A stretch of 36,535 nucleotides of DNA. Source: Chromatiales bacterium. Lineage in GTDB: Bacteria > Pseudomonadota > Gammaproteobacteria > Thiohalomonadales > Thiohalomonadaceae. The position numbers and the translations under genes are program-made. The notes under the pieces were generated by a model. That model saw only the letters and a list, made by a program, of their open reading frames with translations. It was not told the DNA's origin and did no database searches. Shown here one piece after another: positions 16,276 to 25,591 of the stretch. Numbering within the stretch: the stretch's first letter is position 1; every line of letters starts with the position of its first letter. The stretch spans positions 1 to 36,535 of the forward strand of contig QKFD01000035.1 of assembly GCA_003251535.1 (NCBI GenBank), in the 5' to 3' direction.

Positions 16276-17475
16276 TTAGCCCTCCTCCGCCGAGGCAGCA
16301 CCGCCTCGTGGCCGCCGGAAGTTCTCATCGTTCTGACAAAAAATCAGTGCATCGTAGAGCAGCCCCGGGATACGCATGATGTCGTCCGGATCCATGAGCA
16401 CCACGGCGTCCCCTGCGCCAATCTCTAGCCCCGCCCGCTCCACCTCCTTACGGCGCTGTTCATCCATGCCGATATTGAAATTCAAGAGGGGTTGTTTGCG
16501 ATTGGCATAGTAGCGCACTAGCCAGCGGTGGGCCTTACCTTTCAACAGAATGGCATAGTAGGTTTCGGTATCTTTCGCCACGATACTATCGGCCTCTACC
16601 CTCCCCTCCAGCAGCCGCCGGGTCACGGCAAGGAGTCGCCGTTCATCGGGGGTGGTGATGATCTTTGGATTGTTGGGATCCACCTCAAACAGATCATCGA
16701 CCTCACTGGACTCGGGCGTGGCGCCCTCGTCAGCCGCCGGTTTGGCCTCACGTAGTGGCGATGGCTGGATATTGAGTCCACCGGCCACCATCTCCACCAA
16801 GGTTTCTGCCACAGCCCGCTTGATCAGTGGGGTAGTGGCCTCGATCACCTTGGCCGTCAACCGCAACTGGGGCGTCGCCTTACTGGCGACATAGCGGACA
16901 AAATCTTGATCGATATCTTTGAGTGAGGTCTCCACCACAGCCTTGAATTTGGAGAGATAGGTGAGGTTCTCCGCCACGGAGCGCACCCGATCAGTATCCA
17001 GCACCCCAAAGCGGAATTTTTCTAGCTCTTGGATATGGGACTCCTGGATCTCGGGAAACTGAATCACCAAGAAGGGGTCATCATCCATCACATTGTCGTG
17101 CTGTAGATCGGTGAAGAAACGCCACTCTTGACCATTCGTAATGGCACATACCCGCACCCCAGGGGTGGCGTTGAAATAGCGGGCCAATTGCGGGGCGTGA
17201 TTAGAGAGATTTTCCTTATAACCCTTGGCCTCCACAAACATCACCGGCCTGCCCTCTGAAAAGAGGGCATAGTCAACCCGTTCGCCCTTTTTTACCCCAG
17301 GGAGATCGGCTTGATACTCCGCTCGCACCTTCAGTGGGTCGTAGGGGCTATAACCCAGGATGTCCAAGAGAGGAAGGATCAGCGCCTGTTTGGTGGTCTC
17401 TTCAGAGTCACAGTGCGGTCCGACGTTGGCAATGTGGTCGGCATGTTGTTTGAGGCGCTGGGCAAACGGTTCCAT
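16276..17475 (-). CDS. Stand-alone type I restriction enzyme HsdR_N-like nuclease
   Basis: ATG 17475 follows AAGGAG by about 7 bases; the frame upstream of it is not needed. The 399-residue protein begins with an HSDR_N-type domain: EETTKQALILPLLDILGYSPYD, then a PD-(D/E)xK core with GERVDYALFSEGRPVMFVEAKG (VDYAL Asp, then E-A-K) and CAITNGQEWRFF. A helical middle follows, then a C-terminal half of unclear role (HRWLVRYYANRK, DAVVLMDPDDI, ALIFCQND). No helicase domain is present. This stand-alone family is common in defence islands, and its target is unknown. It lies between arrays 2 and 3 and is transcribed alone; an AT-rich stretch near 17600-17630 may be its promoter. Confidence 0.85.
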   Translation of the reverse strand: MEPFAQRLKQHADHIANVGPHCDSEETTKQALILPLLDILGYSPYDPLKVRAEYQADLPGVKKGERVDYALFSEGRPVMFVEAKGYKENLSNHAPQLARYFNATPGVRVCAITNGQEWRFFTDLQHDNVMDDDPFLVIQFPEIQESHIQELEKFRFGVLDTDRVRSVAENLTYLSKFKAVVETSLKDIDQDFVRYVASKATPQLRLTAKVIEATTPLIKRAVAETLVEMVAGGLNIQPSPLREAKPAADEGATPESSEVDDLFEVDPNNPKIITTPDERRLLAVTRRLLEGRVEADSIVAKDTETYYAILLKGKAHRWLVRYYANRKQPLLNFNIGMDEQRRKEVERAGLEIGAGDAVVLMDPDDIMRIPGLLYDALIFCQNDENFRRPRGGAASAEEG

Positions 17476-17822
17476 GCAAGGCTCCTTGGGATCAGAAAAT
17501 ACGCTCCTCGCCGGCAAATCCGGAGGCAATAGAACACGGGAGCGAACTTGCGGATAGTAGCGAATCTCCGGAGCGTAACAAGTAGAGAGAGGGAGCGAAC
17601 CGATAAATCAGATCATATATTATCAACTTTACCCCTCCCCCTTGGCGGGCAAGCGGTGGGTATACCGACAGATCCAGGCCATGGTGATAGGCACATTACT
17701 TAGTTTATCGCCCTCCCCCCGTTTCAGCTCGCAACCCAACCCCTACCTCGCCCTCAATACCCCTTAGGGCCTCCCTGCCCCGAGTGGTATCGAAGGGAGA
17801 TGAAGGTGCTACCCCTCTTTAT
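17476..17822. other. Gap between HsdR_N-like gene and array 3
   Basis: No gene supported. It contains the AT-rich segment CAGATCATATATTATCAAC (about 17608-17626); on the minus strand this offers a GATAATATAT-like -10 region for the nuclease gene. The rest is pyrimidine-rich without recognised elements. Confidence 0.35.
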
Positions 17823-18037
17823 GATGTAGGTCGGCGTTAGCGCAGCGTAACCCGACAACCCTCCGCAGGAGGACAACAACATTCCACTGAGGCTGTTGGT
17901 TTGCCAGAGGTGGGGATTCCGCTGCTACGTTTAGAACGGTGGTGCCGGGGTGGGGATTGTCGGGTTACGCTCCGCTAACCCGACCTACCATCATCATCAT
18001 CGCCATAGCGGGATATCCTATGGGGCGGGTTGTTGAT
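17823..18037 (+). repeat. Array 3: one permuted unit of the ~209-bp repeat
   Basis: One unit length, beginning GATGTAGGTCGG with the right-hand REP and ending with the left-hand REP and ...GGGTTGTTGAT. It is circularly permuted relative to arrays 1 and 2. It ends 6 bp before the stop codon of the HEPN gene, so the insertion or rearrangement may have set that gene's last codons. Confidence 0.88.
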
Positions 18038-18043
18038 CTATCA

Positions 18044-18961
18044 TCATCGTTGTGCCTGAGCGCGGTCCGTCAGCGTGTCTATCTCTGTTCGGCAGAGGCG
18101 TTCTGTCTCTTCCAGCAGGCGTTTGACTCGCGGTGCCAGGTACTCGACATCGCCCCAGAACACCACAAAGTCTTTGTGGTAGCGGGCGCCGATGTAGGCC
18201 CGGTCGAGCAGGGAGAAGCGCTCCTGCTCTTGTTCGGTGGTCTGCGGGAAGATGGCCTCGAAGACCGGCCCATACTCAGCCGCCTTCTCTCCCAACCAGG
18301 CCAGCAGGTGTTCGTGGGGGAGGTAGCGGGTGAAGACCAGCAGGATGGCCTTGTAGGCCGATTCCGCTGCTTGGTTGAGGTTGAAGACGGCACCGCGTAG
18401 ATCCCCCTCGGCGTATCCCACTTCGTAAAAGCGGAAGAAGCTGGTGGCGCGGTCAAACCAATGGTCGAAATCGGCTTGGGCGATGCGCTGCTGCTCCAGG
18501 GCGGTCAGCAGCCGCGGCTCTGCCAACTGGTACTCCCCCGAGTCGTACAGCAGCCGCCCCTCGCGCTTGATGTCGAGGAAGAAGGAGCGGCCCTCGGCGA
18601 GCTGTTGGTTGAGATCGGTGATGTCGTGGACGATGGGGCGAACGTCGGCGGAGAAGCGGGTGGCGTTGGCGGCCTGGCGCAGCTGGCGACAGAATTTGGC
18701 GCTGGCCTGGGTGGGCTTCTCCACCACCACCAGAAAATCGTAATCAGAGGGGTGGCCGGACCGCGCCTCCGGGGCGAGGTCGGCCGCCTCGCGGTAGTCA
18801 CCGCGGGCGTAACTGCCGAACAGGATCACCATCTCCACCGCCCCCTGGGCGCGCAGGATCCCGGCAATCGCCTCTAACTCCCGCTGCTTCGCCTCCGGCA
18901 GGTGGCTGAGATCGGTCTGCATCCGCCGATTCTCACGCTCCTGGGCCTTTGAATACCACAT
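18044..18961 (-). CDS. Fused nucleotidyltransferase (MNT) and HEPN-domain protein
   Basis: ATG 18961, with a purine-rich GGGAGAGGGGG leader, gives 305 residues. The N-terminal half is a minimal nucleotidyltransferase: LFGSYARGD (about 47-55) and SDYDFLVVV (72-80) with the paired Asp residues. The C-terminal half is a HEPN domain with GAVFNLNQAAESAYKAIL and GARYHKDF, R260 starting the RYHKDF active or contact motif. HEPN proteins are RNases or dimeric scaffolds, and MNT partners inactivate them by AMPylation in HEPN-MNT toxin-antitoxin pairs. Here both are in one chain, so it may be self-regulated. It sits in the defence island. Array 3 abuts its 3' end. Confidence 0.87.
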   Translation of the reverse strand: MWYSKAQERENRRMQTDLSHLPEAKQRELEAIAGILRAQGAVEMVILFGSYARGDYREAADLAPEARSGHPSDYDFLVVVEKPTQASAKFCRQLRQAANATRFSADVRPIVHDITDLNQQLAEGRSFFLDIKREGRLLYDSGEYQLAEPRLLTALEQQRIAQADFDHWFDRATSFFRFYEVGYAEGDLRGAVFNLNQAAESAYKAILLVFTRYLPHEHLLAWLGEKAAEYGPVFEAIFPQTTEQEQERFSLLDRAYIGARYHKDFVVFWGDVEYLAPRVKRLLEETERLCRTEIDTLTDRAQAQR

Positions 18962-19645
18962 GACATCCCCCTCTCCCTGCCTCCCCAAGCCGGTGGTCAT
19001 TGTAGGCGCACGGGAAGACCTGTGGCATCAGCTGGCAGAACCCATCTTCCAACGTCATCAGATCCGCTGCGGACACCCACTTCTGCCACCTCGGCCCGGC
19101 GCAAGTAGTCACCCACAGTGGAGGGGAATGCCTGGATGCTTTGGGCGGTAACCCGGGGACTCTGGCCTGTCCTGGTAGTCAGCCAGGGTGATCGATTTGC
19201 ACCGGAACGAGTGAGCGGAATGAGCTGGAATACGCAATCCACCCTTTGGCAGCCAGCGTGCCTCTGTGTGAGCCTGGCGCGGGCCGGTGCGAAGACGACA
19301 CCAGTTCCCGAGGATCACGCCTGCGGTCATGGGGTGGTCATCCCCCCATCGGCCGGTTGCCCCATGCCGAAGCCCTTGGCTATCCAGCCACAACGGCAAG
19401 CGAGTGGCGGCAGGATATGCCACCACCACGGATGATGGCGACGATGAGTTCACATGACGGGCTACCCCAATGAGGTGGCGGTGGTAGATGTGCTTGGGCG
19501 GAGGTCTGTTTAGGGGTGCCCGCGCCCATTAGCTCCATTCAGGGCCGGCGCTCATCCGCCACGCGGTTTCGCTACTCCCCCCTGGCATGGAACAATCCCC
19601 CCCAAAAAACCAGCCCACCGCCGCCAATTAAGGAGCCTCGCCCCC
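18962..19645. other. Gene-free interval upstream of the Gly-rich gene
   Basis: About 680 bp between divergent genes. Several 60-115-codon frames exist on both strands but lack ribosome sites and a convincing composition, and none is recognised. AAGGAG at 19629-19634 belongs to the next gene. Promoters for both neighbours should be here, but none is clear. Confidence 0.4.
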
Positions 19646-22600
19646 ATGCCCGCCCCTTCGACCAATGTCGTCGTCGATGAGCAGAGCCGTACCGTCACCC
19701 TGCAACAGGAGGTCTACACCCTCGGCGAGGGTCACTTCTGGAAGGGTTATCACCATGTGATCTACGCCACCACGCTCCACATCGGCCGCGGTTTCCGTAA
19801 CCCTGGCTGCGATTTGACCCTCTACTGCGCGCAATTGGTGGTGGAACCGGGGGGCGCCGAGCTTGATCTCAGCGGCGAGGCGGGACAGAGCCACGCCCCC
19901 GGCGGCGCCCGCCACGCCCTCGGCTACCGCGACGGCACCCGCAACGGCGAGGATGGCGGCAGCGGCGCGGACGGCGGCGACGGTGGGTGTGGCGGTCATC
20001 TCACCCTACTGGTCGGCCGCGCCCGCGGCGGCCCGCTGGTGCTGAAGAGCCGCGGCGGCGACGGCGGCCGTGCCCAGGACGGTGGCAACGGCAAGGATGG
20101 GGCGCAGCCGGCGGAGCGGGCCAAGCCCCCAACGCCGAAGAAGGTCAAGGCCGGGCACGACTGGAATCCAACCGGCAGCCGCGGCACCAAGGGGACGGTG
20201 TACGAGTGGGACGAGAGCGCCCGCACCATCGGCGAACAGCGCACCTGGGAGGCCCTCGTCGGCAAGCTATTGGTGACGCCCGCCGCCGCCGTCGGGCTGG
20301 ATGGGGGCAACGGCGGGAACGCCGGCTTGGCCGGACGGCCCGGGGAGGGCGGTCGCGGCGGCCGCCTGCACCTGGCAGCGCAGGGTAGCGCCCCCAGTGT
20401 GGCGCGCCACGAGATCGATGGTGGCAACCCCGGTGCGGTGGCGCGCCACGGCGAGCCGGGCAAGGCCGCCGCCGCGGGCCTTGGGGCCAAGTATCTCTAC
20501 TGGGCACACGCCGGGGCGGTGCAGATCGGTTGGTCCGCGTTTGATGAAGACCCGCGCTGGGACGAGCACTGGAACAGCCGCCACTCCAAGGCGTTCGCCC
20601 TGTTCAAGGTGGACCACTTCGCCGACCTTAACGTGGACGACCACTACATCGAGCACCACGACGGTGAAAAAAAGTTGCGCCTGCGCGCCAGCCCCGGCAG
20701 GGCCGGCAAGGCGGGCGGATATGGCCCCGCGGCTTCCCCCCAGGCCCCGGCGGTGTCCAGCGCGCTGGCCGGGGCCGCGGGCAGTTTCACCCGTGAGCGG
20801 CTCGACCCCAGCGGCAGCGCCTTCCGCGAGATCCCGCTCGCCTACCTGCGCCTCCTTCAGCGCAGCGCCGCAAGCGCCCCCTTGAACGGCGAGCGTGAGA
20901 GCGCCGCCGATAGCCTGCGCTGGCTACTGCTGCTTACCACCGCCCATCGCAACGGCAGCGATGAGCGCGCCCGGCTCTACCTTGAGGCCGAGAGTGCGCT
21001 GCTCACCCTCAACCGCGAGGCCGACCGCCCCAGCGAGCCGCCCCACTGCATCTACACCGACATCGAGCGCTACGCCGACTTCGTGGAGCAGCAGCTCGGC
21101 CACATCAGCCGCCGCGAGGCGCACCTCGCCGCCTACCGCAGGGCCACCGACCAGCAGCAGGTGGAGCGCACCACCCTGGAGAGTGCCATCGCCGAACTGC
21201 GCAGCCAGCTGGAGCACCTCGCGGGCTCCCCCGCCACCCCCGGCAGCATCGCCTACTTCATCGAACGTGAGCGGCAGATCAAGGCGGGCATTGGCGAGCT
21301 CGATCTCCAGGTGCTCGACTACGCCGACGCCCTCGGCCAGATGCCGGGCCAGCTACAGGAGGAGGTCGATGCGAAACTGCGGGCGCAGTCGCAGGTGACG
21401 CTGTGGGAGGTACTCCAGTTCGTCGGCATGGCGGCGGGGGTGGCGGTGAACTTCGCCAGCGCCATCGGCAGCATCTCCACCCTCCTCACCAAGGTGAAGG
21501 AGTTCTACCAAGAGGCGCTCGACCTCACCACCTGGGGCGAGATCTTCAAAGAGGGGGTGTGGAACCGGGAGTTCACCGATATGAAAACGGACTTGGGCAC
21601 CCTGCTCGACACCAAGGAGTGGCAGGGGGCCAGCAAGGAGACCAAGGCCTTCATCGCCAGCGCGTCTGACTTCTGGGGCAAGGTGGAGGCCTATCAGGCG
21701 CTATCCAACAGATCGAAGACGGTGGATTTTCAGCTGGACCGGCTGGATGTACAGGCGAGCGTGCTCATCTTCGACACCGCCAAACTCAATCTCAAGAAGC
21801 AGCGCAACGCCTTCGAGGCGTTCATCCTCGCCTACCTGGAAGAGTACAAGATGGCGCGGGAGTGGAAACACCTATTCGCCGACTACTTCGATAGCGCCGA
21901 CACCCGCTTCGATCTCCTCGCCCACTTGGCGCAGGCACAGGCGCAGCGGCGGGAACTGCTCTATCAGCAGGGCGTGGCCAGCCGCAACCTGGAGCTGCTG
22001 GAGGCGCGCCTCAACCGGCTCGCCGCCGATCCAGACGGCTTCTTCGCCGACGACGTGCGCGGGAGCCTGGAGGCCAACCTCAACCTCGCCCTCGGCCAGG
22101 GGCTCGCCCGCATCGCCGACGAGGCCCGCGCCTTCCGCCTCTGGACCCTGGAGGAGCCGACCCTGCCGCGCGTACCAGCCAACCTCACCGCCGAACGGCT
22201 GCGCTCAGAACTGCACGAACCGCTGTGGGAGCGGATCAAAGACCGCCTCTCCAGCGGCCGCCCCCCCGCCTTCCGCGATCTCTCCGCCAACCCACACCTC
22301 TGGCACCGCGAGCACCACCCCGAACTGTTCGACCGGCTCGCCCGCACCGGCCGCGTCAACCTAGAGGTGACGCTGGATCCAGACTCCAACCTCTGGTTCG
22401 AGCGGCTGGTGGAGGCGCGGGCCTTCCTGCGCGGGGCCAAGGCCACCGCCGGCTCGGACTTCTACTGCGTGTTGCGCCACAACGGCATCTCCCAATTCGC
22501 CCGCGCCGACGGCAGCCTAGTCACCGGCCACCAGCCGCCGCGGGCCGTGGAGTTCTCCTACCGATTGGTGAACGGCGAACCGGACTACCACCACAGCGGC

Positions 22601-22843
22601 GCCATCGAAGGGGTATTCGACGAGCGCAGCGGCCAGAGCCGCATCCGCTACAGCCCCTACACCACCTGGGAACTCCGCCTCATCCCCGACTACCGCCAAG
22701 ACCGCCACGCCCCCATCCTCAACCAAGGGCTCGACCTCAGCGGCGTAGAGGCGATCGAACTGCGGTTTGCGGTCTACTTCAACAGCCGCCACGTGCTACG
22801 GCGGACGTTAACGGGGGGTGCGATGCCGTTGGGGATGGGGTGA
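19646..22843 (+). CDS. Large Gly-rich/helical protein, possibly toxin-like
   Basis: ATG 19646 follows AAGGAG. The 1065-residue protein has an N-terminal beta domain (1-75) and a Gly-rich collagen/PGRS-like part (about 75-370, for example GEDGGSGADGGDGG, DGGNGGNAGLAGRPG), interrupted by GWSAFDEDPRWDEHWNSRH. A long helical part follows (about 460-860; EQQLGHISRREAHLAAYRRA, QLEHLAGSP) with one hydrophobic stretch (VLQFVGMAAGVAVNFASAIG, about 590-610). The C-terminus is a beta-rich domain (about 890-1055) with RIRYSPYTTWELRLIP and GVEAIELRFAVYF. The helical, hydrophobic and C-terminal pattern recalls pore-forming Tc-type toxin A subunits, but this is a resemblance by eye only. No signal peptide is seen. 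It is a monocistronic gene between the HEPN gene and the R-M operon. Confidence 0.6.
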   Translation: MPAPSTNVVVDEQSRTVTLQQEVYTLGEGHFWKGYHHVIYATTLHIGRGFRNPGCDLTLYCAQLVVEPGGAELDLSGEAGQSHAPGGARHALGYRDGTRNGEDGGSGADGGDGGCGGHLTLLVGRARGGPLVLKSRGGDGGRAQDGGNGKDGAQPAERAKPPTPKKVKAGHDWNPTGSRGTKGTVYEWDESARTIGEQRTWEALVGKLLVTPAAAVGLDGGNGGNAGLAGRPGEGGRGGRLHLAAQGSAPSVARHEIDGGNPGAVARHGEPGKAAAAGLGAKYLYWAHAGAVQIGWSAFDEDPRWDEHWNSRHSKAFALFKVDHFADLNVDDHYIEHHDGEKKLRLRASPGRAGKAGGYGPAASPQAPAVSSALAGAAGSFTRERLDPSGSAFREIPLAYLRLLQRSAASAPLNGERESAADSLRWLLLLTTAHRNGSDERARLYLEAESALLTLNREADRPSEPPHCIYTDIERYADFVEQQLGHISRREAHLAAYRRATDQQQVERTTLESAIAELRSQLEHLAGSPATPGSIAYFIERERQIKAGIGELDLQVLDYADALGQMPGQLQEEVDAKLRAQSQVTLWEVLQFVGMAAGVAVNFASAIGSISTLLTKVKEFYQEALDLTTWGEIFKEGVWNREFTDMKTDLGTLLDTKEWQGASKETKAFIASASDFWGKVEAYQALSNRSKTVDFQLDRLDVQASVLIFDTAKLNLKKQRNAFEAFILAYLEEYKMAREWKHLFADYFDSADTRFDLLAHLAQAQAQRRELLYQQGVASRNLELLEARLNRLAADPDGFFADDVRGSLEANLNLALGQGLARIADEARAFRLWTLEEPTLPRVPANLTAERLRSELHEPLWERIKDRLSSGRPPAFRDLSANPHLWHREHHPELFDRLARTGRVNLEVTLDPDSNLWFERLVEARAFLRGAKATAGSDFYCVLRHNGISQFARADGSLVTGHQPPRAVEFSYRLVNGEPDYHHSGAIEGVFDERSGQSRIRYSPYTTWELRLIPDYRQDRHAPILNQGLDLSGVEAIELRFAVYFNSRHVLRRTLTGGAMPLGMG

Positions 22844-23131
22844 AGTAGGCCAGGGCGGCACCGATGAGCCCCTGGGGGCGATTGGCCCCCTGGGCAGGCA
22901 GTGGAGAGTGGGAGGCGCCGGATAACCTCGCAGCCGGGCGGGCTCCAGCAAGCGGCGGCGTTTGGCCCGGCCCGCCCCTCATCGAGCGGGTTGGTCAAGG
23001 AGAGGGAGGAGGAAGTTGGCCACCCCCTGTCCCGACTGTCAGAGTGCAGCGCGGCATCCCAAAGCGGTTAAAATCCCCCTTTGGCCCAGCAGCACGAACA
23101 GGGCCCCGCCCAGACTAGTGACCCATAGCCC

Positions 23132-25591
23132 ATGCCCCTCACCCTCAACCAATTAGAACGCCACCTCTTCCGCGCCGCGGACATCCTCCGGGGCAAGATG
23201 GACGCCTCAGAGTTCAAGGAGTACATCTTCGGGATGCTCTTCCTGAAGCGCTGCTCGGATGTGTTTCAGGAACGTTTTGACCAGGTGGTGGCGGACCAGA
23301 TGGCCCGTGGCGAGGGCAATGCCTCGGCCAACCAGATCGCCAACATGAAGAGCTGGCACCGGGAGACCTTCTACGTCCCCGAGCACTCCCGCTGGGACTA
23401 CCTCCTCAACGAGGCCCACCACAACGTGGGCGACCACCTCAACAAGGCCCTCGCAGGGCTGGAAGGGGAGAACGCCAGCCTGGCGGGGGTGCTGGAACAC
23501 ATCGACTTCACCCGCAAGGTGGGTGCCGCCAAGCTGCCGGATAAGAAGCTGCGGGAGCTGATCGTCCATTTTGGCAGCTACCGCCTGCGCAACGGCGACT
23601 TCGAGTTCCCGGACCTGCTGGGCGCCGCTTACGAGTACCTCATCCGCGACTTCGCCGACTCCGCCGGCAAGAAGGGGGGCGAGTTCTACACCCCCCGCCC
23701 GGTGGTGCGCATGATGGTGCGGCTGGTGAAACCGCAGGAGAGCCACCGCGTCTACGACCCCTGCTGCGGCTCCGGCGGTATGCTCATCCTCTCCAAGGAG
23801 TACGTGGAGGAGCAGGGCCACAACCCGCGCCTGCTGGGGCTCTACGGCCAGGAGGCGGCCGGCTCGGTCTGGTCCATCGCCAAGATGAACATGCTGCTCC
23901 ACGGCATCCCCAATGCCGACCTGCACAACGATGACGTCCTCGGCGAGCCGCGCCACATCGAGGGTGGCGAGCTGATCCGATTCGACCGCATCCTCACCAA
24001 TCCCCCCTTCTCCATCGCCTACGGCCCTTCAGACCGGGAGAGCCAGAAGGATTGGCAGCCCCGCTTCCCCGAGCGCTTCCGCTACGGCGCCGTCCCCCTC
24101 GGCGCCAAGAAGGCGGATCTCATGTTCCTCCAGCACATGGTGGCGGTGCTGAAGGCGGACGGCATGCTCGCCAGCGTCATGCCCCACGGCGTGCTGTTCC
24201 GCGGTGGGGACGAGCGGAGGATCCGCGCCGGCATGATCCGGGACGACCTCATCGAGGCGGTGATCGGCCTCGCCCCCAATCTGTTCTACGGCACCGGCAT
24301 CCCCGCCGCCATCCTGGTGCTGCGGGCCAAGGGGGCCAAGCCCGCCGAGCGCAAAGGCAAGGTGCTGTTCATCAATGCCGACCGGGAGTTCTACGAGGGA
24401 CGCGCCCAGAACTACCTGCTGCCGGAGCACATCGAGAAGATCGTCAGCACCTTCGATAACTTCGCCGAGGTGTCCGGCTTCTCCGCGCTGGTCTCCAACG
24501 AGACCCTGGCGGAGAACGACTACAACCTCAACATCCGCCGCTACGCCGACAACGCCCCGCCGCCGGAGCCGCAGGACGTGCGCGCCCACCTGCAGGGGGG
24601 CGTGCCGGTGCAGGAGATCCGCGCCAAACGGCCGCTGTTCGACGCCCTCGGCCTCGACCCCATGGCGCTGTTCACCCCGCGCCCGGAGGAGCCCGACTAC
24701 GTTGACTTCCGCCCGGACCTCACCGCCAAAGCGACGCTGAAGGCGGCCATCGAAGAGAACGCCGGCCTGAAGGCGAAGGCGGCGGCCCTGGAGACCGCCT
24801 TCCAGCAGTGGTGGGCCGCCCACGGCCACAGCATCACCGCTTTGGCCCACACCCAGGTGGGCAACGGCAGCCGCCTCAGCCAACTGCGGGAGGAGCTGCT
24901 GGAGAGCTTCCGCGCAGCGCTGGAGCCGGTGGCGATGCTGGACCCCTTCGCCGTGCGCGGCATCATCGCCGGCTTCTGGGAGCAGGGCAAAAACGACTTC
25001 CGCGCCCTCCAGGCGAGAGGCGCCCACGGCGTCATCGACGCCTGGCGCACCAGCATCCTCACCGCCCTGGAGGACCCGCAGGACAAATCCAACCCCCTCG
25101 ACCACAAGCTGGTGGCGTTCCTGCTGAGTGCGTTCGTCGCCGATCTGGAGCAGCTCCAGGCCCGCAAGGCGGAGCTGGACGGGCAGATCAAGGCGGCGGA
25201 GGCCAGTAGCGAAGAGGATGAGGAAGGCGACGGCAGCGCCGACGAGGCGGCCGAGGAGGGCCCGAGCGAGGAGGAGGTAAAGGCGTGGAAGAAGGAGCGC
25301 ACCGCCGTCACCAAGCAGCTCAAGGCCAAGCAGGCCAACTTCGCTGCGCATTTGAACAAGGGGGTCGATGCCCTGGACGAGGCACAGGCGGCCGACCTGC
25401 TGCTCACCATCCTGCACGACGACATGGCCGCCATCCTGGCCCGCTACACCCGCGCCCAGCAGCAGCAGGTGATCGCGGCGTTTGAGGGCTGGTGGGACAA
25501 GTACCGCGTCACCCTGGCGGAGATCGAGGCGGAGCGGGACGCGGCGGCAGTGCAGTTGCGGGCGTTTTTGGGGGGGCTGGGGTATGTTTGA
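23132..25591 (+). CDS. Type I restriction-modification methyltransferase HsdM
   Basis: An 819-residue N6-adenine methyltransferase. It has the HsdM N-terminal helical domain ([21 protein letters not shown]), [15 protein letters not shown] (about 183-197), SAM motif [11 protein letters not shown] (about 208-218) and catalytic NPPF (about 290-293). The methylase part ends near residue 480. The remaining ~300 residues, including an acidic linker (about 688-715) and coiled-coil stretches, are longer than in classical HsdM (about 500) but seen in the long HsdM subfamily. Its last codons overlap the hsdS start. It modifies host DNA at the site set by HsdS and joins HsdR for restriction. Confidence 0.95.
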   Translation: MPLTLNQLERHLFRAADILRGKMDASEFKEYIFGMLFLKRCSDVFQERFDQVVADQMARGEGNASANQIANMKSWHRETFYVPEHSRWDYLLNEAHHNVGDHLNKALAGLEGENASLAGVLEHIDFTRKVGAAKLPDKKLRELIVHFGSYRLRNGDFEFPDLLGAAYEYLIRDFADSAGKKGGEFYTPRPVVRMMVRLVKPQESHRVYDPCCGSGGMLILSKEYVEEQGHNPRLLGLYGQEAAGSVWSIAKMNMLLHGIPNADLHNDDVLGEPRHIEGGELIRFDRILTNPPFSIAYGPSDRESQKDWQPRFPERFRYGAVPLGAKKADLMFLQHMVAVLKADGMLASVMPHGVLFRGGDERRIRAGMIRDDLIEAVIGLAPNLFYGTGIPAAILVLRAKGAKPAERKGKVLFINADREFYEGRAQNYLLPEHIEKIVSTFDNFAEVSGFSALVSNETLAENDYNLNIRRYADNAPPPEPQDVRAHLQGGVPVQEIRAKRPLFDALGLDPMALFTPRPEEPDYVDFRPDLTAKATLKAAIEENAGLKAKAAALETAFQQWWAAHGHSITALAHTQVGNGSRLSQLREELLESFRAALEPVAMLDPFAVRGIIAGFWEQGKNDFRALQARGAHGVIDAWRTSILTALEDPQDKSNPLDHKLVAFLLSAFVADLEQLQARKAELDGQIKAAEASSEEDEEGDGSADEAAEEGPSEEEVKAWKKERTAVTKQLKAKQANFAAHLNKGVDALDEAQAADLLLTILHDDMAAILARYTRAQQQQVIAAFEGWWDKYRVTLAEIEAERDAAAVQLRAFLGGLGYV

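Noticed and set aside
19109-19453. 114-codon minus-strand gene in the gap before the Gly-rich gene
   Set aside because: No ribosome site, no recognised motif, and conflicting frames of similar quality on the other strand.
24029-25417. 462-codon minus-strand frame inside hsdM
   Set aside because: Shadow of hsdM; no motif or ribosome site.
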